DNA from: Bacillota bacterium
Lineage (GTDB): Bacteria > Bacillota > Clostridia > Peptostreptococcales > Acidaminobacteraceae
Reading direction: 5' to 3'
DNA length: 64,000 bases
Assembly (NCBI GenBank): GCA_025210655.1
Contig: JAOARG010000069.1
Location: 124,001 to 188,000 of the forward strand
The position numbers and the translations under genes were made by a program. The stretch's first letter is position 1, and each line of letters begins with the position of its first letter. This document shows, piece after piece, positions 25,076 to 35,002 of this stretch. The notes beneath the pieces were generated by a model. That model made no database searches and was not told the DNA's origin. It saw only the letters and a program-made list of their open reading frames with translations.

Positions 25076-25936
25076 ATGATAAAGATATTTACCGATAGTA
25101 CTTGTGATATGCCTAAGGATTTGGTGGAGAAGAATAAAATTGAATTATTATCCTTATATATTAATTTTGGAACTGAGACTATAAAGGAAATGGATATTTC
25201 TAATGAAGAGTTTTACAAGAGAATTGATAAAGAGGATAGTTTGCCAACTACTTCACAACCATCAATACAAGAAATGACTGAAAAGTTTGAAGGATTTTTA
25301 AAGGAAGGAATTGATGTAATTGCGGTGCTAATTTCTTCGGGATTAAGTGGAACATTTTCCACTGCCAATATGGTTAAGGAAGCACTCCTTAGTGAATACC
25401 CAGAAAGAAACATTGAAATAATCGATTCTAAGTCTACTTCTATGCAAATGGGATTTGCAGCACTTATCGGTGCAAAAAGTGCACTTGAAAACTGTGATTT
25501 TAAGACAAGTGTTGAAAAAATAAAGAGTAATATTAAGAGTTCTAGATTCTTATTTACACCTCATAATATGGATTATTTAAAAAAGGGTGGAAGAATAGGC
25601 GGTGCAGCTGCTCTAATTGGAAACATTCTTAAAATTAACCCAGTGCTAACTGTTGGTGACGATGGAGTAGTAGAAATAGTTAAAAAGATCAGAACAAAGA
25701 AAAAAGCAGTTCAGGGTATTCTTGACAGATTCCAAGAAGATGTTGAAAAATACGGATTTGGAGATGCTGTGGTACATCATATCAATACCTTAGAAGAAGC
25801 AAAAGTATTGGCTAAAAAGGTTGAAGATATAATTAAAAGACCAGTTAGGATAGCTGATATTGGGCCAGTAGTAGGTGCCCATGTAGGACCAGGTTCTGTT
25901 GGAATAGCCTACTATACTGAGAACGAAATGAGATAG
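25076..25936 (+). CDS. DegV-family fatty-acid-binding protein
   Basis: A 286-residue DegV protein. The fatty-acid binding fold is marked by IFTDSTCDMP at the start, the TTSQPS motif near 60, SGLSGTFSTA near 87 and the C-terminal GPVVGAHVGPG. FakB-type members present fatty acids to a kinase; no FakA kinase is in the window. I start at ATG 25076 (GGAGG upstream), not at 24971, which would overlap the previous gene by 74 bp. Confidence 0.92.
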   Translation: MIKIFTDSTCDMPKDLVEKNKIELLSLYINFGTETIKEMDISNEEFYKRIDKEDSLPTTSQPSIQEMTEKFEGFLKEGIDVIAVLISSGLSGTFSTANMVKEALLSEYPERNIEIIDSKSTSMQMGFAALIGAKSALENCDFKTSVEKIKSNIKSSRFLFTPHNMDYLKKGGRIGGAAALIGNILKINPVLTVGDDGVVEIVKKIRTKKKAVQGILDRFQEDVEKYGFGDAVVHHINTLEEAKVLAKKVEDIIKRPVRIADIGPVVGAHVGPGSVGIAYYTENEMR

Positions 25937-25987
25937 GAAAAGACCATTAATAAGTTTACTTAGTGGTTGAAGATTAGGAGGACAAAT

Positions 25988-27691
25988 ATGGCACTTAAAA
26001 AAAGTTTATTAGCCTTGATAGGACTTACTTTAGTATTTTCACTTGCAGGTTGTGGTTCAGATGCACCTGCAAAATCTGATGAAGCGGGGGAAACTCCTGT
26101 AGAGCAAGGATCAGAGGCAGGGGGAGAAAACCAAGGCACAGAAGAGGGCGTAGTTGTAGGAGCTGCAGAAGATACAGTAGCTGCTGAAGGTGGTTTAGCT
26201 GCATTATTACCTCAAGAAGGTTATTTAGCAGTGTATAGTGGAACAGCTGAATCAGGTAGAGTTCAAAAAATAAATTCTGTAGAAGTAAATGGAGATAAAA
26301 CTGTTTACTCAATAAAAGGATATAGGGATGATATGTCTGGAACAGCTTCAGTAGATCAATTAACTGTTGAATACAATTATCTTTTGGATGCTAATTCAAT
26401 TAAGCAGGAACTTGTAAAGGGTGGAGATGTTGATTTAAATGTCAAGAATCTTACAATCCTTAAAATGCCATTAGAGGTTGGAAATCAGTGGTCAGAGACT
26501 GTTGAATCTTCAGATGGAAAGATGGTAGAAGTTCAGTCGTCAATTAAGAGTATTGATGAAAATGAAGGTGCTATTCAGTATACAGTAGAAACAAAATTAA
26601 TGGATAGTGGAGATATAGAAACAAGAGTCTTTGAAGAAGGTTCTGGTGTAGTTAATTACTCAAGACTATATGCAGAAAATGAGTTTGAGTTTTTCTTTTT
26701 CTTATACAAGGAAGCAAGTGGATATGGTAAAGAACTTCCAGTAATGGAATCAGATGAGGATATGGTAAAAAATATGCTTTTTGATTTTAATACTGCTTGG
26801 GTTGATTACATAAATACTGGGGATGAGTTGGTATTTGATTATGTAGTTCCAGATGGACAAGCTTATAAGAATATGAAGAGTGTTAATAGAGAAGGTTTAA
26901 GTGAAGAATTCCTTCAGGTGGATATTAAAAATGTTAATGTTGACGGTTCTACTGCAACTGCAGCTGTACATGAGAAAATTAGAAAAGTAAAAGATGGTAG
27001 TGAAAAAGTAGTAGAATATGATTGGATTTATTCATTTGAAAAAATGGATGGATCATGGAGAATCTTAGGATACAAGAAGGATAAATCATCGGCTTCATCT
27101 GGAGAAATGAGACCTGATACAGATGTAGAGGATAGTCCTTTAAAAGCATACCTTCCAAAGGATGGATACCTTACTATTTATAGTGGAACAGGTGAATCAG
27201 GAAGAGTCCAAAAAATAAATTCAGTAAAAGCTGATGGAGATAAAACAGTGTACTCTATAAAAGCTTTCAGAGATGATATGTCTGGAGAGCAATCAGTAGA
27301 AGATCTTACAATTGATTACAAATATATTGTAGACGGAACATCAATAAAACAAGAACTTGTAAAAGGTGGAGATACAGATTTAAATGTTATGAGTCTTACT
27401 TTACTTAAAGCACCAGTAAAGGTTGGAACAACTTGGACTGAGCCAGTAAAGAATTTTAAGAGAAGTACAGAAGTAACAGCATCAATTACAAGTATCGGTG
27501 AAAATGAAGGTACGATGCAGTATACTGTAGAGTATAAATTTGCAGATACTGGGGATATTGAGACAAGAGTATTTGAAGAAGGTCTAGGAATGGTAAGTTA
27601 TACTAGATTTTATGCTGAAAATGAGTTTGAATATATGATGTACCAGTATAAAGATGCCAGTGGTTATGGTAAGGAAATGCCGGAAATGTAA
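25988..27691 (+). CDS. Lipoprotein with duplicated ~180-residue domain
   Basis: A 567-residue predicted lipoprotein. The signal peptide ends in the lipobox LAGC (Cys about 22), followed by an acidic Ser/Gly/Glu linker. Two closely similar domains follow (about 66-255 and 390-567), both starting GYLAVYSGT/GYLTIYSGT and containing GRVQKINSV and IKQELVKGGD. Between them (about 258-370) lies an NTF2/TcaA-like segment ending WIYSFEKMDGSWRILGY. Start ATG 25988 has AGGAGG; 25967 has none. The function is unknown; it is likely anchored outside the cell. Confidence 0.85.
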   Translation: MALKKSLLALIGLTLVFSLAGCGSDAPAKSDEAGETPVEQGSEAGGENQGTEEGVVVGAAEDTVAAEGGLAALLPQEGYLAVYSGTAESGRVQKINSVEVNGDKTVYSIKGYRDDMSGTASVDQLTVEYNYLLDANSIKQELVKGGDVDLNVKNLTILKMPLEVGNQWSETVESSDGKMVEVQSSIKSIDENEGAIQYTVETKLMDSGDIETRVFEEGSGVVNYSRLYAENEFEFFFFLYKEASGYGKELPVMESDEDMVKNMLFDFNTAWVDYINTGDELVFDYVVPDGQAYKNMKSVNREGLSEEFLQVDIKNVNVDGSTATAAVHEKIRKVKDGSEKVVEYDWIYSFEKMDGSWRILGYKKDKSSASSGEMRPDTDVEDSPLKAYLPKDGYLTIYSGTGESGRVQKINSVKADGDKTVYSIKAFRDDMSGEQSVEDLTIDYKYIVDGTSIKQELVKGGDTDLNVMSLTLLKAPVKVGTTWTEPVKNFKRSTEVTASITSIGENEGTMQYTVEYKFADTGDIETRVFEEGLGMVSYTRFYAENEFEYMMYQYKDASGYGKEMPEM

Positions 27692-27702
27692 GTTTTGAAA
27701 AT

Positions 27703-27793
27703 AACAGAATCCCCACCTGTAAAATCTAAGTGCTTTTGCTACTTGTTTATGTGAGAGCAAAGTTTTTTAGATTTCATAGTTGGGGATTCTGTT
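27703..27793 (+). terminator. Large nested terminator hairpin
   Basis: AACAGAATCCCCA pairs perfectly with TGGGGATTCTGTT, with an inner AAATCTAA/TTTAGATTT-like stem and a further TTTGCT/AGAGCAAA stem. It lacks a clear terminal T run, so it may mainly stabilise the mRNA end. Confidence 0.6.
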
Positions 27794-27854
27794 ACACTTG
27801 AGATTAATCTCCCTACATCAAGGGTAAAACCAAAGATGTAAGGAGGGATATTAT

Positions 27855-29225
27855 ATGAACATTATAGAAATACTAAAGAATCAGAAAAAATACTTTTCAA
27901 CTAATGTAACTAAAGATTATAGTTTCAGAATGATGATGCTTAAAAACCTTAAAATGGCGATTGTAAATCATGAGGATGAAATAATAGAGGCACTGGCTAA
28001 AGATTTGAAAAAACCTGAATTTGAATCCTATGCAACGGAAATTGGGATTGTTTATGAAGAGTTGGAGTTTGCTCTTGATAATCTAAAGGAATGGATGAAG
28101 CCTGTTAAGGTAAAGACGACTATTGTTCATAAGCCAGCAAAGAGTTTTTATATGTGGGAACCTAAGGGTGTATCATTTATAATGGCTCCTTGGAATTATC
28201 CTTTCCATTTAATAATGACTCCTCTGATAGGTTCAATCGCAGCTGGAAATACTTCTATTGTAAAACCTTCAGATCAAACGAAACATACAGCTGATATAGT
28301 TGAAAAAATATTAAAGAATACTTTTAAAGAGGAATATATATATGTACTTAAGGGAGATAGGGAGTCTAGTAATTTATTATTAGACCAACCATTAGACCAT
28401 ATTTTTTTCACAGGTAGTTCAAATGTAGGAAAATTTATTATGAAAAAGGCTGCCCAAAATCTTGTTCCAGTCACTTTAGAACTTGGAGGAAAGAGTCCTT
28501 GTATAGTAGATAAGGAAGTAGATATAGATATAGCAGCCAAAAGAATTGTCTGGGGCAAGTTAATAAATACAGGTCAAACATGCACAGCGCCGGACTATAT
28601 AGTTGTTCATAAGGATGTAAAGGATAAACTTATCAAACTATTAATCAAGTATATAGACAAATTCTACAGCAAACACAGTAAGAAAGAGTCAGACCTAAGT
28701 AGAATAATAAATGAAAAACATCATACAAGGTTAGTTAATTTAATAGAAGGTCAAGAAGTAGTATATGGTGGAGATCATTCGATAGAGGATCTATATATAG
28801 AACCGACTATTATAAATAATGTATCCTGGACAAATACAATAATGGAAGAGGAAATATTCGGGCCGATTTTCCCAATCATTGAATATACAGATATAGAATA
28901 TGTAATAGAAAGAATAAGAGAAAAACCGAAGGCACTTGCCTTATATATTTTTTCAGAAAACCAAGATGTGATTCAAAATATATTAAACAACATATCATTC
29001 GGTGGAGGATGCATCAACGATACAATGTCCCATGTAGGAAATCCACATCTTCCATTAGGAGGAGTAGGACACTCAGGGATGGGAAAATATCATGGACAAA
29101 AGTCCTTCGAAGTTTTCTCAAATCAAAAGGGAATAATGGATAAGAGTACGAAGTTTGATTTGAAACTTAAGTATCCACCTTATACTAAGAAGAAGTTGGG
29201 ACTGCTTAGGAAGGTCTTTAAGTAG
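27855..29225 (+). CDS. Class 3-type aldehyde dehydrogenase
   Basis: A 456-residue NAD(P)-dependent aldehyde dehydrogenase of the ALDH3-like group. General base E209 lies in LELGGKSP and nucleophile C243 in GQTCTAPDY. The cofactor motif FTGSSNVGK is near 185 and PWNYPFHL near 112. The C-terminus has basic residues and may associate with the membrane, as in other ALDH3 proteins. It would oxidise medium or long aldehydes. AAGGAGGG precedes ATG 27855, and a clean terminator follows, so it is monocistronic. Confidence 0.92.
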   Translation: MNIIEILKNQKKYFSTNVTKDYSFRMMMLKNLKMAIVNHEDEIIEALAKDLKKPEFESYATEIGIVYEELEFALDNLKEWMKPVKVKTTIVHKPAKSFYMWEPKGVSFIMAPWNYPFHLIMTPLIGSIAAGNTSIVKPSDQTKHTADIVEKILKNTFKEEYIYVLKGDRESSNLLLDQPLDHIFFTGSSNVGKFIMKKAAQNLVPVTLELGGKSPCIVDKEVDIDIAAKRIVWGKLINTGQTCTAPDYIVVHKDVKDKLIKLLIKYIDKFYSKHSKKESDLSRIINEKHHTRLVNLIEGQEVVYGGDHSIEDLYIEPTIINNVSWTNTIMEEEIFGPIFPIIEYTDIEYVIERIREKPKALALYIFSENQDVIQNILNNISFGGGCINDTMSHVGNPHLPLGGVGHSGMGKYHGQKSFEVFSNQKGIMDKSTKFDLKLKYPPYTKKKLGLLRKVFK

Positions 29226-29233
29226 AAGTTTTG

Positions 29234-29261
29234 AGCTGTTGCCCCTAGGCAACAGCTTTTT
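29234..29261 (+). terminator. Terminator of the ALDH gene
   Basis: Perfect AGCTGTTGCC/GGCAACAGCT stem with a short loop, then TTTTT. Confidence 0.9.
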
Positions 29262-29357
29262 CTATGGAAGTGAAATAATAAATATTGAAATAACTGGAGG
29301 ATTAAAATATAATAGGTAATAATAATAGATTCATGGAAATAAAAATAAGGAGTGTAT

Positions 29358-30323
29358 TTGGAAGTGACTTATCTATCGTTAAATTTTGGGGCACTTACTA
29401 TTCGAATCACAAATACTGGGATTAGATTTTCTTTTAAATTGTTTAAAAAGAAGAAAGGAAAGTTTTTTTCAGTTCCAAGTTCGACTATTGGAAAAACTAT
29501 ATCTTATAAACAGATGTCTAGAATTATTGGTAAATTCAAGGATCATAAGGTGAATATGAAGAGGGAGAATATTCACGATGTTAGAAATGCTTCTATAAAA
29601 GGCATATCCCTTTCTAACCGTTACATTGATAAAATAAAGAGTTATAGGTTAAAGACAAATATTGCCTATGGACTTATAACTGTTGTGGCTCTTGTATTAA
29701 TTTATTTGGACATATTTACAGCACTTATTAATTATAACAATGTAATTTTTTCTTTGGCAGTAGTAGTAGTTTCTTTGTTTGTATCTTTGATTTATACTAA
29801 AATCAGTGTTATGGATATGAACTTTAAAGATAACTTGTCAAACTTTACTGATATGAATGCTTTTATTGAAAAGATTAGAGGAAAGAAAAATGTATTAATC
29901 AATACAGGGATTTATACAGTGGAAGAAAAAAGAGAGTATTGCAATTTGGATGTGGACTATATCTTCGAAGAGATAGATGTAGATGATGAATTGCCAGAGG
30001 GAATGTCTTCTTCAGAAGCTCCCCTAACACTAAAACCTTGGAATCAGGAGTTTTACTTTACCAAGGAGTGTCTAATAGTAGAAGAGGAAAATGAGTATGC
30101 CTACTATGATTATGGCAATATGAGACTAGATAAAAAAGAGATAGAGTTTACATACAAAGGTCCGATTCTGGATTATCTTAAAATGGAAAAAAGATGGCTA
30201 TACATAAATAAGGATGGATCTAAAGACAAAAGATATTCTGATAATGTAGAGATTGATGTATATACTAAAAATATCTATACATTAATTATGGATGACAGTC
30301 ATTCTATATCAATTTTGATATAG
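29358..30323 (+). CDS. Unidentified membrane protein, possible DUF4236-like N-terminus
   Basis: 321 residues, not recognised with certainty. The N-terminus (FGALTIRITNTGIRFSF) recalls the DUF4236 pattern of small beta domains. Two adjacent membrane segments lie at about 105-128 and 133-153. The C-terminal half is acidic and soluble, with aromatic beta-rich sequence. I choose TTG 29358 because AAGGAG sits 6 nt upstream; the GTG at 29352 is too close. It is monocistronic with a terminator after it. Confidence 0.6.
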   Translation: MEVTYLSLNFGALTIRITNTGIRFSFKLFKKKKGKFFSVPSSTIGKTISYKQMSRIIGKFKDHKVNMKRENIHDVRNASIKGISLSNRYIDKIKSYRLKTNIAYGLITVVALVLIYLDIFTALINYNNVIFSLAVVVVSLFVSLIYTKISVMDMNFKDNLSNFTDMNAFIEKIRGKKNVLINTGIYTVEEKREYCNLDVDYIFEEIDVDDELPEGMSSSEAPLTLKPWNQEFYFTKECLIVEEENEYAYYDYGNMRLDKKEIEFTYKGPILDYLKMEKRWLYINKDGSKDKRYSDNVEIDVYTKNIYTLIMDDSHSISILI

Positions 30324-30332
30324 AATGATAGT

Positions 30333-30380
30333 AAATATTTCCTATAACTAATCATAAAAAAGTTGTGGGAAATATTTTTA
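30333..30380 (+). terminator. Terminator of the membrane protein gene
   Basis: AAATATTTCC/GGAAATATTT stem with inner AACT/AGTT pairing, followed by TTTTATTTG. From 30381 to 30637 I see no gene. Confidence 0.7.
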
Positions 30381-30637
30381 TTTGTGCAGTATTAACAATG
30401 CAAAAAATTATGCGAACAATAACAAATGCTGTTTTCAATACTCCTAATATCATTTTGCAAAATATTAGCAATATAAATTTCTTAAATTTCGGTATTTCTA
30501 TTCAAAAATAAAAATAGTACCTTCATACTGTTGAGAAAGGAGTATTATTCTGCTAAAATTTTATTAAGGGGAAGATTTGATCAAGAGAGATGCTGAGCAA
30601 AATTAATTGTCTGGCATTTTATTTTTTTTGATTAAAG

Positions 30638-30683
30638 ACTCTATATATAGTGTATAAGAAGATACGGATGCATATATATAGTA
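30638..30683 (+). promoter_or_regulatory. Twin NrdR boxes before nrdD-nrdG
   Basis: ACTCTATATATAGTGT (30638-30653) and ATGCATATATATAGTA (30668-30683) match the ACACWATATATWGTGT consensus and are 30 bp apart, three helical turns, as NrdR tandem boxes are. The pair ends 16 bp before the nrdD start codon. Confidence 0.85.
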
Positions 30684-30699
30684 TTTGGGAGGAGTAATT

Positions 30700-32805
30700 A
30701 TGATAAAGGAAGTAAAAAAGAGAAATAGCGACATAGTTGAATTTGACAGGGTTAAAATCAAAGATGCGGTACTTAACTCTTTTGTAATGGTAAAGAAGGA
30801 TAAGGCAAGAAATGAGCTTGAGAAGCTGTCTGAAGTGGTGACAGATTATGTAATTGAGACATTTGAAAAGAAAGAAGCTTCCTATATTCCTTGTGTTGAA
30901 GAAATTCAGGACATTGTAGAAAATACCCTAATGAAGATGGGGGAGCATGAAACTGCTAAGGGATACATAAAATATAGATATGAACACAAAAGAATTAGAG
31001 AGAACAAATCTTCTGTTTTAAATATTTTTAACATATTTGATGATTATATAGGCAAAAGTGACTGGACTGTAAGGGAAAATTCTAATATGACATATTCTCT
31101 TCAAGGTTTAAATAATCATATTATTTCAAATGCAACTAAGAATTTCTGGTTAAATAATATATATACAGAATCTATCAAAGAAGCTCATCAGCATGGGGAT
31201 ATACATATCCATGATTTAGGATTGTTTTCAACTTATTGTTGTGGTTGGAGTCTTGAAGATTTATTATTAAAAGGTTTTGGAGGAGCAGGTGGAAAGGTTG
31301 AGTCTTCACCTCCAGGACATTTCGATACAGCTTTGATGCAGCTTGTAAATTACATTTATACCTTACAAGGGGAAGCTGCTGGAGCACAGGCTGTATCAAA
31401 TTTTGATACACTTCTTGCACCTTTCATAAGACTTGATAAACTTTCTTATGATCAAGTAAAGCAAAGTATGCAGGCATTTATTTTTAATATGAATATCGCT
31501 ACAAGGGTTGGATTCCAAACACCATTTTTTAATATTACAATGGATAAGGAAGTTCCATCGACCCATAAAAATCTTCCAATAATAATCGGAGGAAAGTATG
31601 ATCATGATCATATATATGGAGAGTTCCAGAAAGAGATGGATATGATCAATACAGCATTCTGTGAAGTAATGATGGAGGGGGATGCCAAGGGTAGAGTATT
31701 TACTTTCCCAATCCCAACATACAATATTACTAATGACTGGAACTGGGATAATGAAGTAACAAATAAAATAATGGAGATGACTAGTAAATTTGGAATCCCT
31801 TATTTCTCAAATTTTGTTAACTCAGATCTTGATCCAGAGGATGTAAGATCAATGTGCTGTAGATTAAGACTTGATAATACTCAGTTGATCAAGAGGGGTG
31901 GCGGTCTTTTCGGAGCAAATCCTAAGACTGGTTCCATCGGAGTAGTTACAGTAAATATGGGAAGACTTGGCCATATCTCTAAGGACAAGGAAGAGTTGTT
32001 TAATAGACTAGAGAGATTAATGGATCTTGCTAAAAATTCTTTAGAAGTTAAGAGAAAAGTACTTGAGGATAATATGCATAAGGGATTATATCCTTACTCA
32101 AGATATTACCTTGAAGATATATATGAAAACAACAATGAGTACTGGTTTAACCATTTTGCTACAATAGGACCAAATGGTATAAATGAGTGTGTTATCAACT
32201 TTACTGCTGGTAAGGAGGATATCACTACATCAGAAGGAAAAATCTTTGCAGAAGAGATTCTGGACTTTATGAATGAAGTATTAATAAAGTATCAGCTTGA
32301 TACGGGACATCTATATAATCTTGAGGCTAGTCCAGCAGAGGGTGCGACTTATAGATTTGCAAGACTTGATAAGGAATTATATCCTGAAATTGTTACTTCT
32401 GGTGACTCAACGCCTTACTATACTAATTCTTCACAGTTACCAGTTGGTCACACAGAAGATTTATTTGAAGCCCTTGATCATCAGGAAAGTTTACAGACTA
32501 AATATACTGGTGGAACTGTATTCCATGGATTTATTCCTGAGAAGATAGATGATATAGAGGTAGTTAAGAAGATTTTACAAAGAGCCACTGCTAATTATGA
32601 GATTCCATACTTCACACTTACACCTACATTTTCTATATGTCCAAACCATAAATACCTTTCAGGAGAACAGGAGCAGTGTCCAATTTGCGGAGAAGAGACA
32701 GAAATTTGGACAAGGGTAGTTGGATACCATAGACCTGTTAAGAGCTGGAATGATGGTAAGCAAGAAGAATTTAATGAAAGAATGGAGTTTGCAAGAACTG
32801 TATGA
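30700..32805 (+). CDS. nrdD: Anaerobic (class III) ribonucleotide reductase
   Basis: 701 residues. An ATP-cone domain at about 1-95 gives allosteric control, followed by the ten-stranded barrel with the SMCCRLRLDN active-site cysteine region near 390. The C-terminal zinc site is built from CPNH and CPICG (about 648-668), followed by the glycyl-radical loop RVVGY. It reduces ribonucleoside triphosphates anaerobically. ATG 30700 follows GGGAGGAG; the TTG at 30685 contains that site. It overlaps nrdG by ATGA. It differs clearly from the second nrdD at 62676. Confidence 0.93.
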   Translation: MIKEVKKRNSDIVEFDRVKIKDAVLNSFVMVKKDKARNELEKLSEVVTDYVIETFEKKEASYIPCVEEIQDIVENTLMKMGEHETAKGYIKYRYEHKRIRENKSSVLNIFNIFDDYIGKSDWTVRENSNMTYSLQGLNNHIISNATKNFWLNNIYTESIKEAHQHGDIHIHDLGLFSTYCCGWSLEDLLLKGFGGAGGKVESSPPGHFDTALMQLVNYIYTLQGEAAGAQAVSNFDTLLAPFIRLDKLSYDQVKQSMQAFIFNMNIATRVGFQTPFFNITMDKEVPSTHKNLPIIIGGKYDHDHIYGEFQKEMDMINTAFCEVMMEGDAKGRVFTFPIPTYNITNDWNWDNEVTNKIMEMTSKFGIPYFSNFVNSDLDPEDVRSMCCRLRLDNTQLIKRGGGLFGANPKTGSIGVVTVNMGRLGHISKDKEELFNRLERLMDLAKNSLEVKRKVLEDNMHKGLYPYSRYYLEDIYENNNEYWFNHFATIGPNGINECVINFTAGKEDITTSEGKIFAEEILDFMNEVLIKYQLDTGHLYNLEASPAEGATYRFARLDKELYPEIVTSGDSTPYYTNSSQLPVGHTEDLFEALDHQESLQTKYTGGTVFHGFIPEKIDDIEVVKKILQRATANYEIPYFTLTPTFSICPNHKYLSGEQEQCPICGEETEIWTRVVGYHRPVKSWNDGKQEEFNERMEFARTV

Positions 32806-33494
32806 TAAGAGGATATCTTAAATCCAGCTATATAGATTACCCGGGAAATATATCAAGTGTACTTTTTTATGGAGGGTGCAATTTTAGGTGTCCATTTTGT
32901 CACAATAGGGATATAGTAAGTAGGCAAAATTGTGAGAGTATAAAACTTAATGAAATATTAAGTGATCTAGACAAAAGAAAAGACTTCATTGACGGTGTAG
33001 TTATTACTGGTGGAGAACCATGTATGTGTCAAGAACTTGAAAGCCATATTTCTAAGATAAAGGATATGGGACTTAGGGTCAAACTAGACACAAATGGAAG
33101 CAAACCAGAGGTTTTAAAGATCATATTGTCCAAGAATGATCTTGATTATATAGCAATGGATATTAAGGGTGAGTATCTTAGATATAATGAAATAGTCGAT
33201 ATAAACATTGATACTGAGCTTATAGATAATTCTATAGATCTCATTAAGTATTCAGGTGTTAGTCATGAATTTAGGACAACAATAATTAAGGAGTTCCATA
33301 ATTATGAGTCTTTAAAGAAAATTTGTCGAAGATTAGGAAAAGGAGAGAAACTGGTATTACAACAATATCAGTATTCTGATAAGCAAATAAAAGATATTAA
33401 ATACGATACTTATTCAGGTGAAGAACTTAATGACTTTAAGTTAAAGCTTCAGGATGAATTTGGTCTAGAAATAGAAACTAGATATAGATATTAA
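32802..33494 (+). CDS. nrdG: Anaerobic RNR-activating radical SAM protein
   Basis: A 230-residue radical SAM activase. The cluster motif is CNFRCPFC preceded by another Gly-rich turn (about residues 27-36), then VVITGGEP near 67. It would install the glycyl radical on NrdD. It is longer than the classic NrdG of about 155-175 residues and resembles the extended type found with archaeal-style NrdD. It is translationally coupled to nrdD by a 4-bp overlap. Confidence 0.9.
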   Translation: MIRGYLKSSYIDYPGNISSVLFYGGCNFRCPFCHNRDIVSRQNCESIKLNEILSDLDKRKDFIDGVVITGGEPCMCQELESHISKIKDMGLRVKLDTNGSKPEVLKIILSKNDLDYIAMDIKGEYLRYNEIVDINIDTELIDNSIDLIKYSGVSHEFRTTIIKEFHNYESLKKICRRLGKGEKLVLQQYQYSDKQIKDIKYDTYSGEELNDFKLKLQDEFGLEIETRYRY

Positions 33495-33502
33495 ATACTT
33501 TG

Positions 33503-33537
33503 ACACTGATTAATTTTTTTAATCAGTGTATTTTTTT
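33503..33537 (+). terminator. Terminator of nrdD-nrdG
   Basis: ACACTGATTAA/TTAATCAGTGT stem with a seven-T tail. Confidence 0.9.
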
Positions 33538-33619
33538 ACAAAAATTGTGTAAAATGTTATTAAAGTAATATAAAAAATCTAATATTTATTAAATGTCCTT
33601 TACTGGAAGGAGTAGTACT

Positions 33620-34720
33620 TTGATTGATTTTATTAAGACATACATAGAAAAATACAGAGATATGGAGCTTCAAGATAAATTATCAATAGTTTTTATTTCC
33701 ACAGGAATATTATTATCAGGAATAGGATATATCTATTCTTTAGTATTTTCCCATGATTTGTGGATGAGTTTGCCCCATTTGTTTGTTGTTTTATATTCAA
33801 TATTTGTTGCTTACTATTTTAGAAATGATTTATCAAAGGTTACGGTAAAGACATTGTATATGATAGGCTATTTATATATGCCCTATACATATTTTACAAA
33901 CGGTGGAATTTCAGGGGGAGCACATTTATATTTTATACTTATAGTTTTGTATTATACATTTTATTTTGATGGAAAAGATTTAGTCATTAGATCTTCTGCT
34001 TTGGCCTTGTTTTATGTTGTGATTATATGGATTTCTTTTATTAATCCTCAATTAGTAATTCCATATACGAATGACTTAAGTAAGCATGTTGATACTATAA
34101 TTGCAATGGCATCTGTATCAGCATTTGTATCTTTTTCTTCTTATGAGGCATTTTCAGATTACAAAAAAGAGAAAAGGCATGTATATGAACTTGTTGAAAC
34201 ATTGAAAGAAAAGAATAAGGAACTTGAAAAACTCTCTTATTTTGATAGTTTAACAAACATATATAACAGAAGATATTTTATGAAATTACTTGAAGATAGA
34301 TTTAATAAAGCTATTTCATGTAGTGAGTCTAGATGCTTATTTATGATAGACATAGATTTTTTCAAAAATGTAAATGATACATATGGACATATATATGGGG
34401 ACGAAGTAATTAGGAATACAGCTCAAATCATTGAAGCTTGTTTAGGTAAAAATGATATTTTAGGAAGATACGGCGGGGAGGAGTTTGTTGTATATACTTC
34501 CTGTGAAGAAAGTGAATATGGATTTGAGATGGCTGAAAAAATTAGGGATAGAGTTGAAAAAACTCAGTATAGCCATGGTGAAAATCTTACGGTAAGTATA
34601 GGTGTGTCAAGTTTTAAAAAAGAAGATACAGTTGAATCAGTATTCTACAGAGCAGATAATCTACTATATAGAGCTAAATCTAATGGTAGAAATAGGGTAG
34701 AATATGAGGAATATAATTGA
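33620..34720 (+). CDS. Membrane-bound diguanylate cyclase (GGDEF)
   Basis: About 366 residues. Five or six membrane segments fill about 20-180, then a short coiled stretch (KEKNKELEKL) and a GGDEF domain (about 205-360) with the signature RYGGEEF, compatible with activity. The RxxD inhibitory site is absent: Gly stands where Arg would be. It would make c-di-GMP in response to a membrane or extracellular signal. TTG 33620 has AAGGAG 7 nt upstream; the ATG at 33593 has no site. Its terminator is split by a MITE copy. Confidence 0.88.
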   Translation: MIDFIKTYIEKYRDMELQDKLSIVFISTGILLSGIGYIYSLVFSHDLWMSLPHLFVVLYSIFVAYYFRNDLSKVTVKTLYMIGYLYMPYTYFTNGGISGGAHLYFILIVLYYTFYFDGKDLVIRSSALALFYVVIIWISFINPQLVIPYTNDLSKHVDTIIAMASVSAFVSFSSYEAFSDYKKEKRHVYELVETLKEKNKELEKLSYFDSLTNIYNRRYFMKLLEDRFNKAISCSESRCLFMIDIDFFKNVNDTYGHIYGDEVIRNTAQIIEACLGKNDILGRYGGEEFVVYTSCEESEYGFEMAEKIRDRVEKTQYSHGENLTVSIGVSSFKKEDTVESVFYRADNLLYRAKSNGRNRVEYEEYN

Positions 34721-34745
34721 ATAAAAAAAAGATGGGAGTCTAATT

Positions 34746-34864
34746 GAGGCCACTGAAAAAGCACCTAGGGTTGATTCTTATCTACAATATGTTGGGTTAC
34801 ATAGTTGAAAGAAAGATATATATTGTAGTATAAGAATTTCAAATAGAAGTTTTTCAGTGGCCTG
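34746..34864 (+). mobile_element. 119-bp MITE-like element, copy 1
   Basis: An element with long imperfect terminal inverted repeats. The left end is GAGGCCACTGAAAAAG; the right end, reverse-complemented, is CAGGCCACTGAAAAACTTC. GTCTAATT flanks it on both sides (34738-34745 and 34866-34873). Removing the element plus one duplicate restores GGAGTCTAA-TT-TTAGACTCC, the terminator hairpin of the diguanylate cyclase gene. Confidence 0.88.
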
Positions 34865-35002
34865 TGTCTAATTTTAGACTCCTACTTTTTAGTTGAAAGA
34901 ACTGGATATAGAAAGTATAATGATATCATAAGATATTAAAAAAATGTAATATTTTTTACAGAATGTGGATGGGTGTATTACTTGGAAGGGGATTTAGTTA
35001 AA

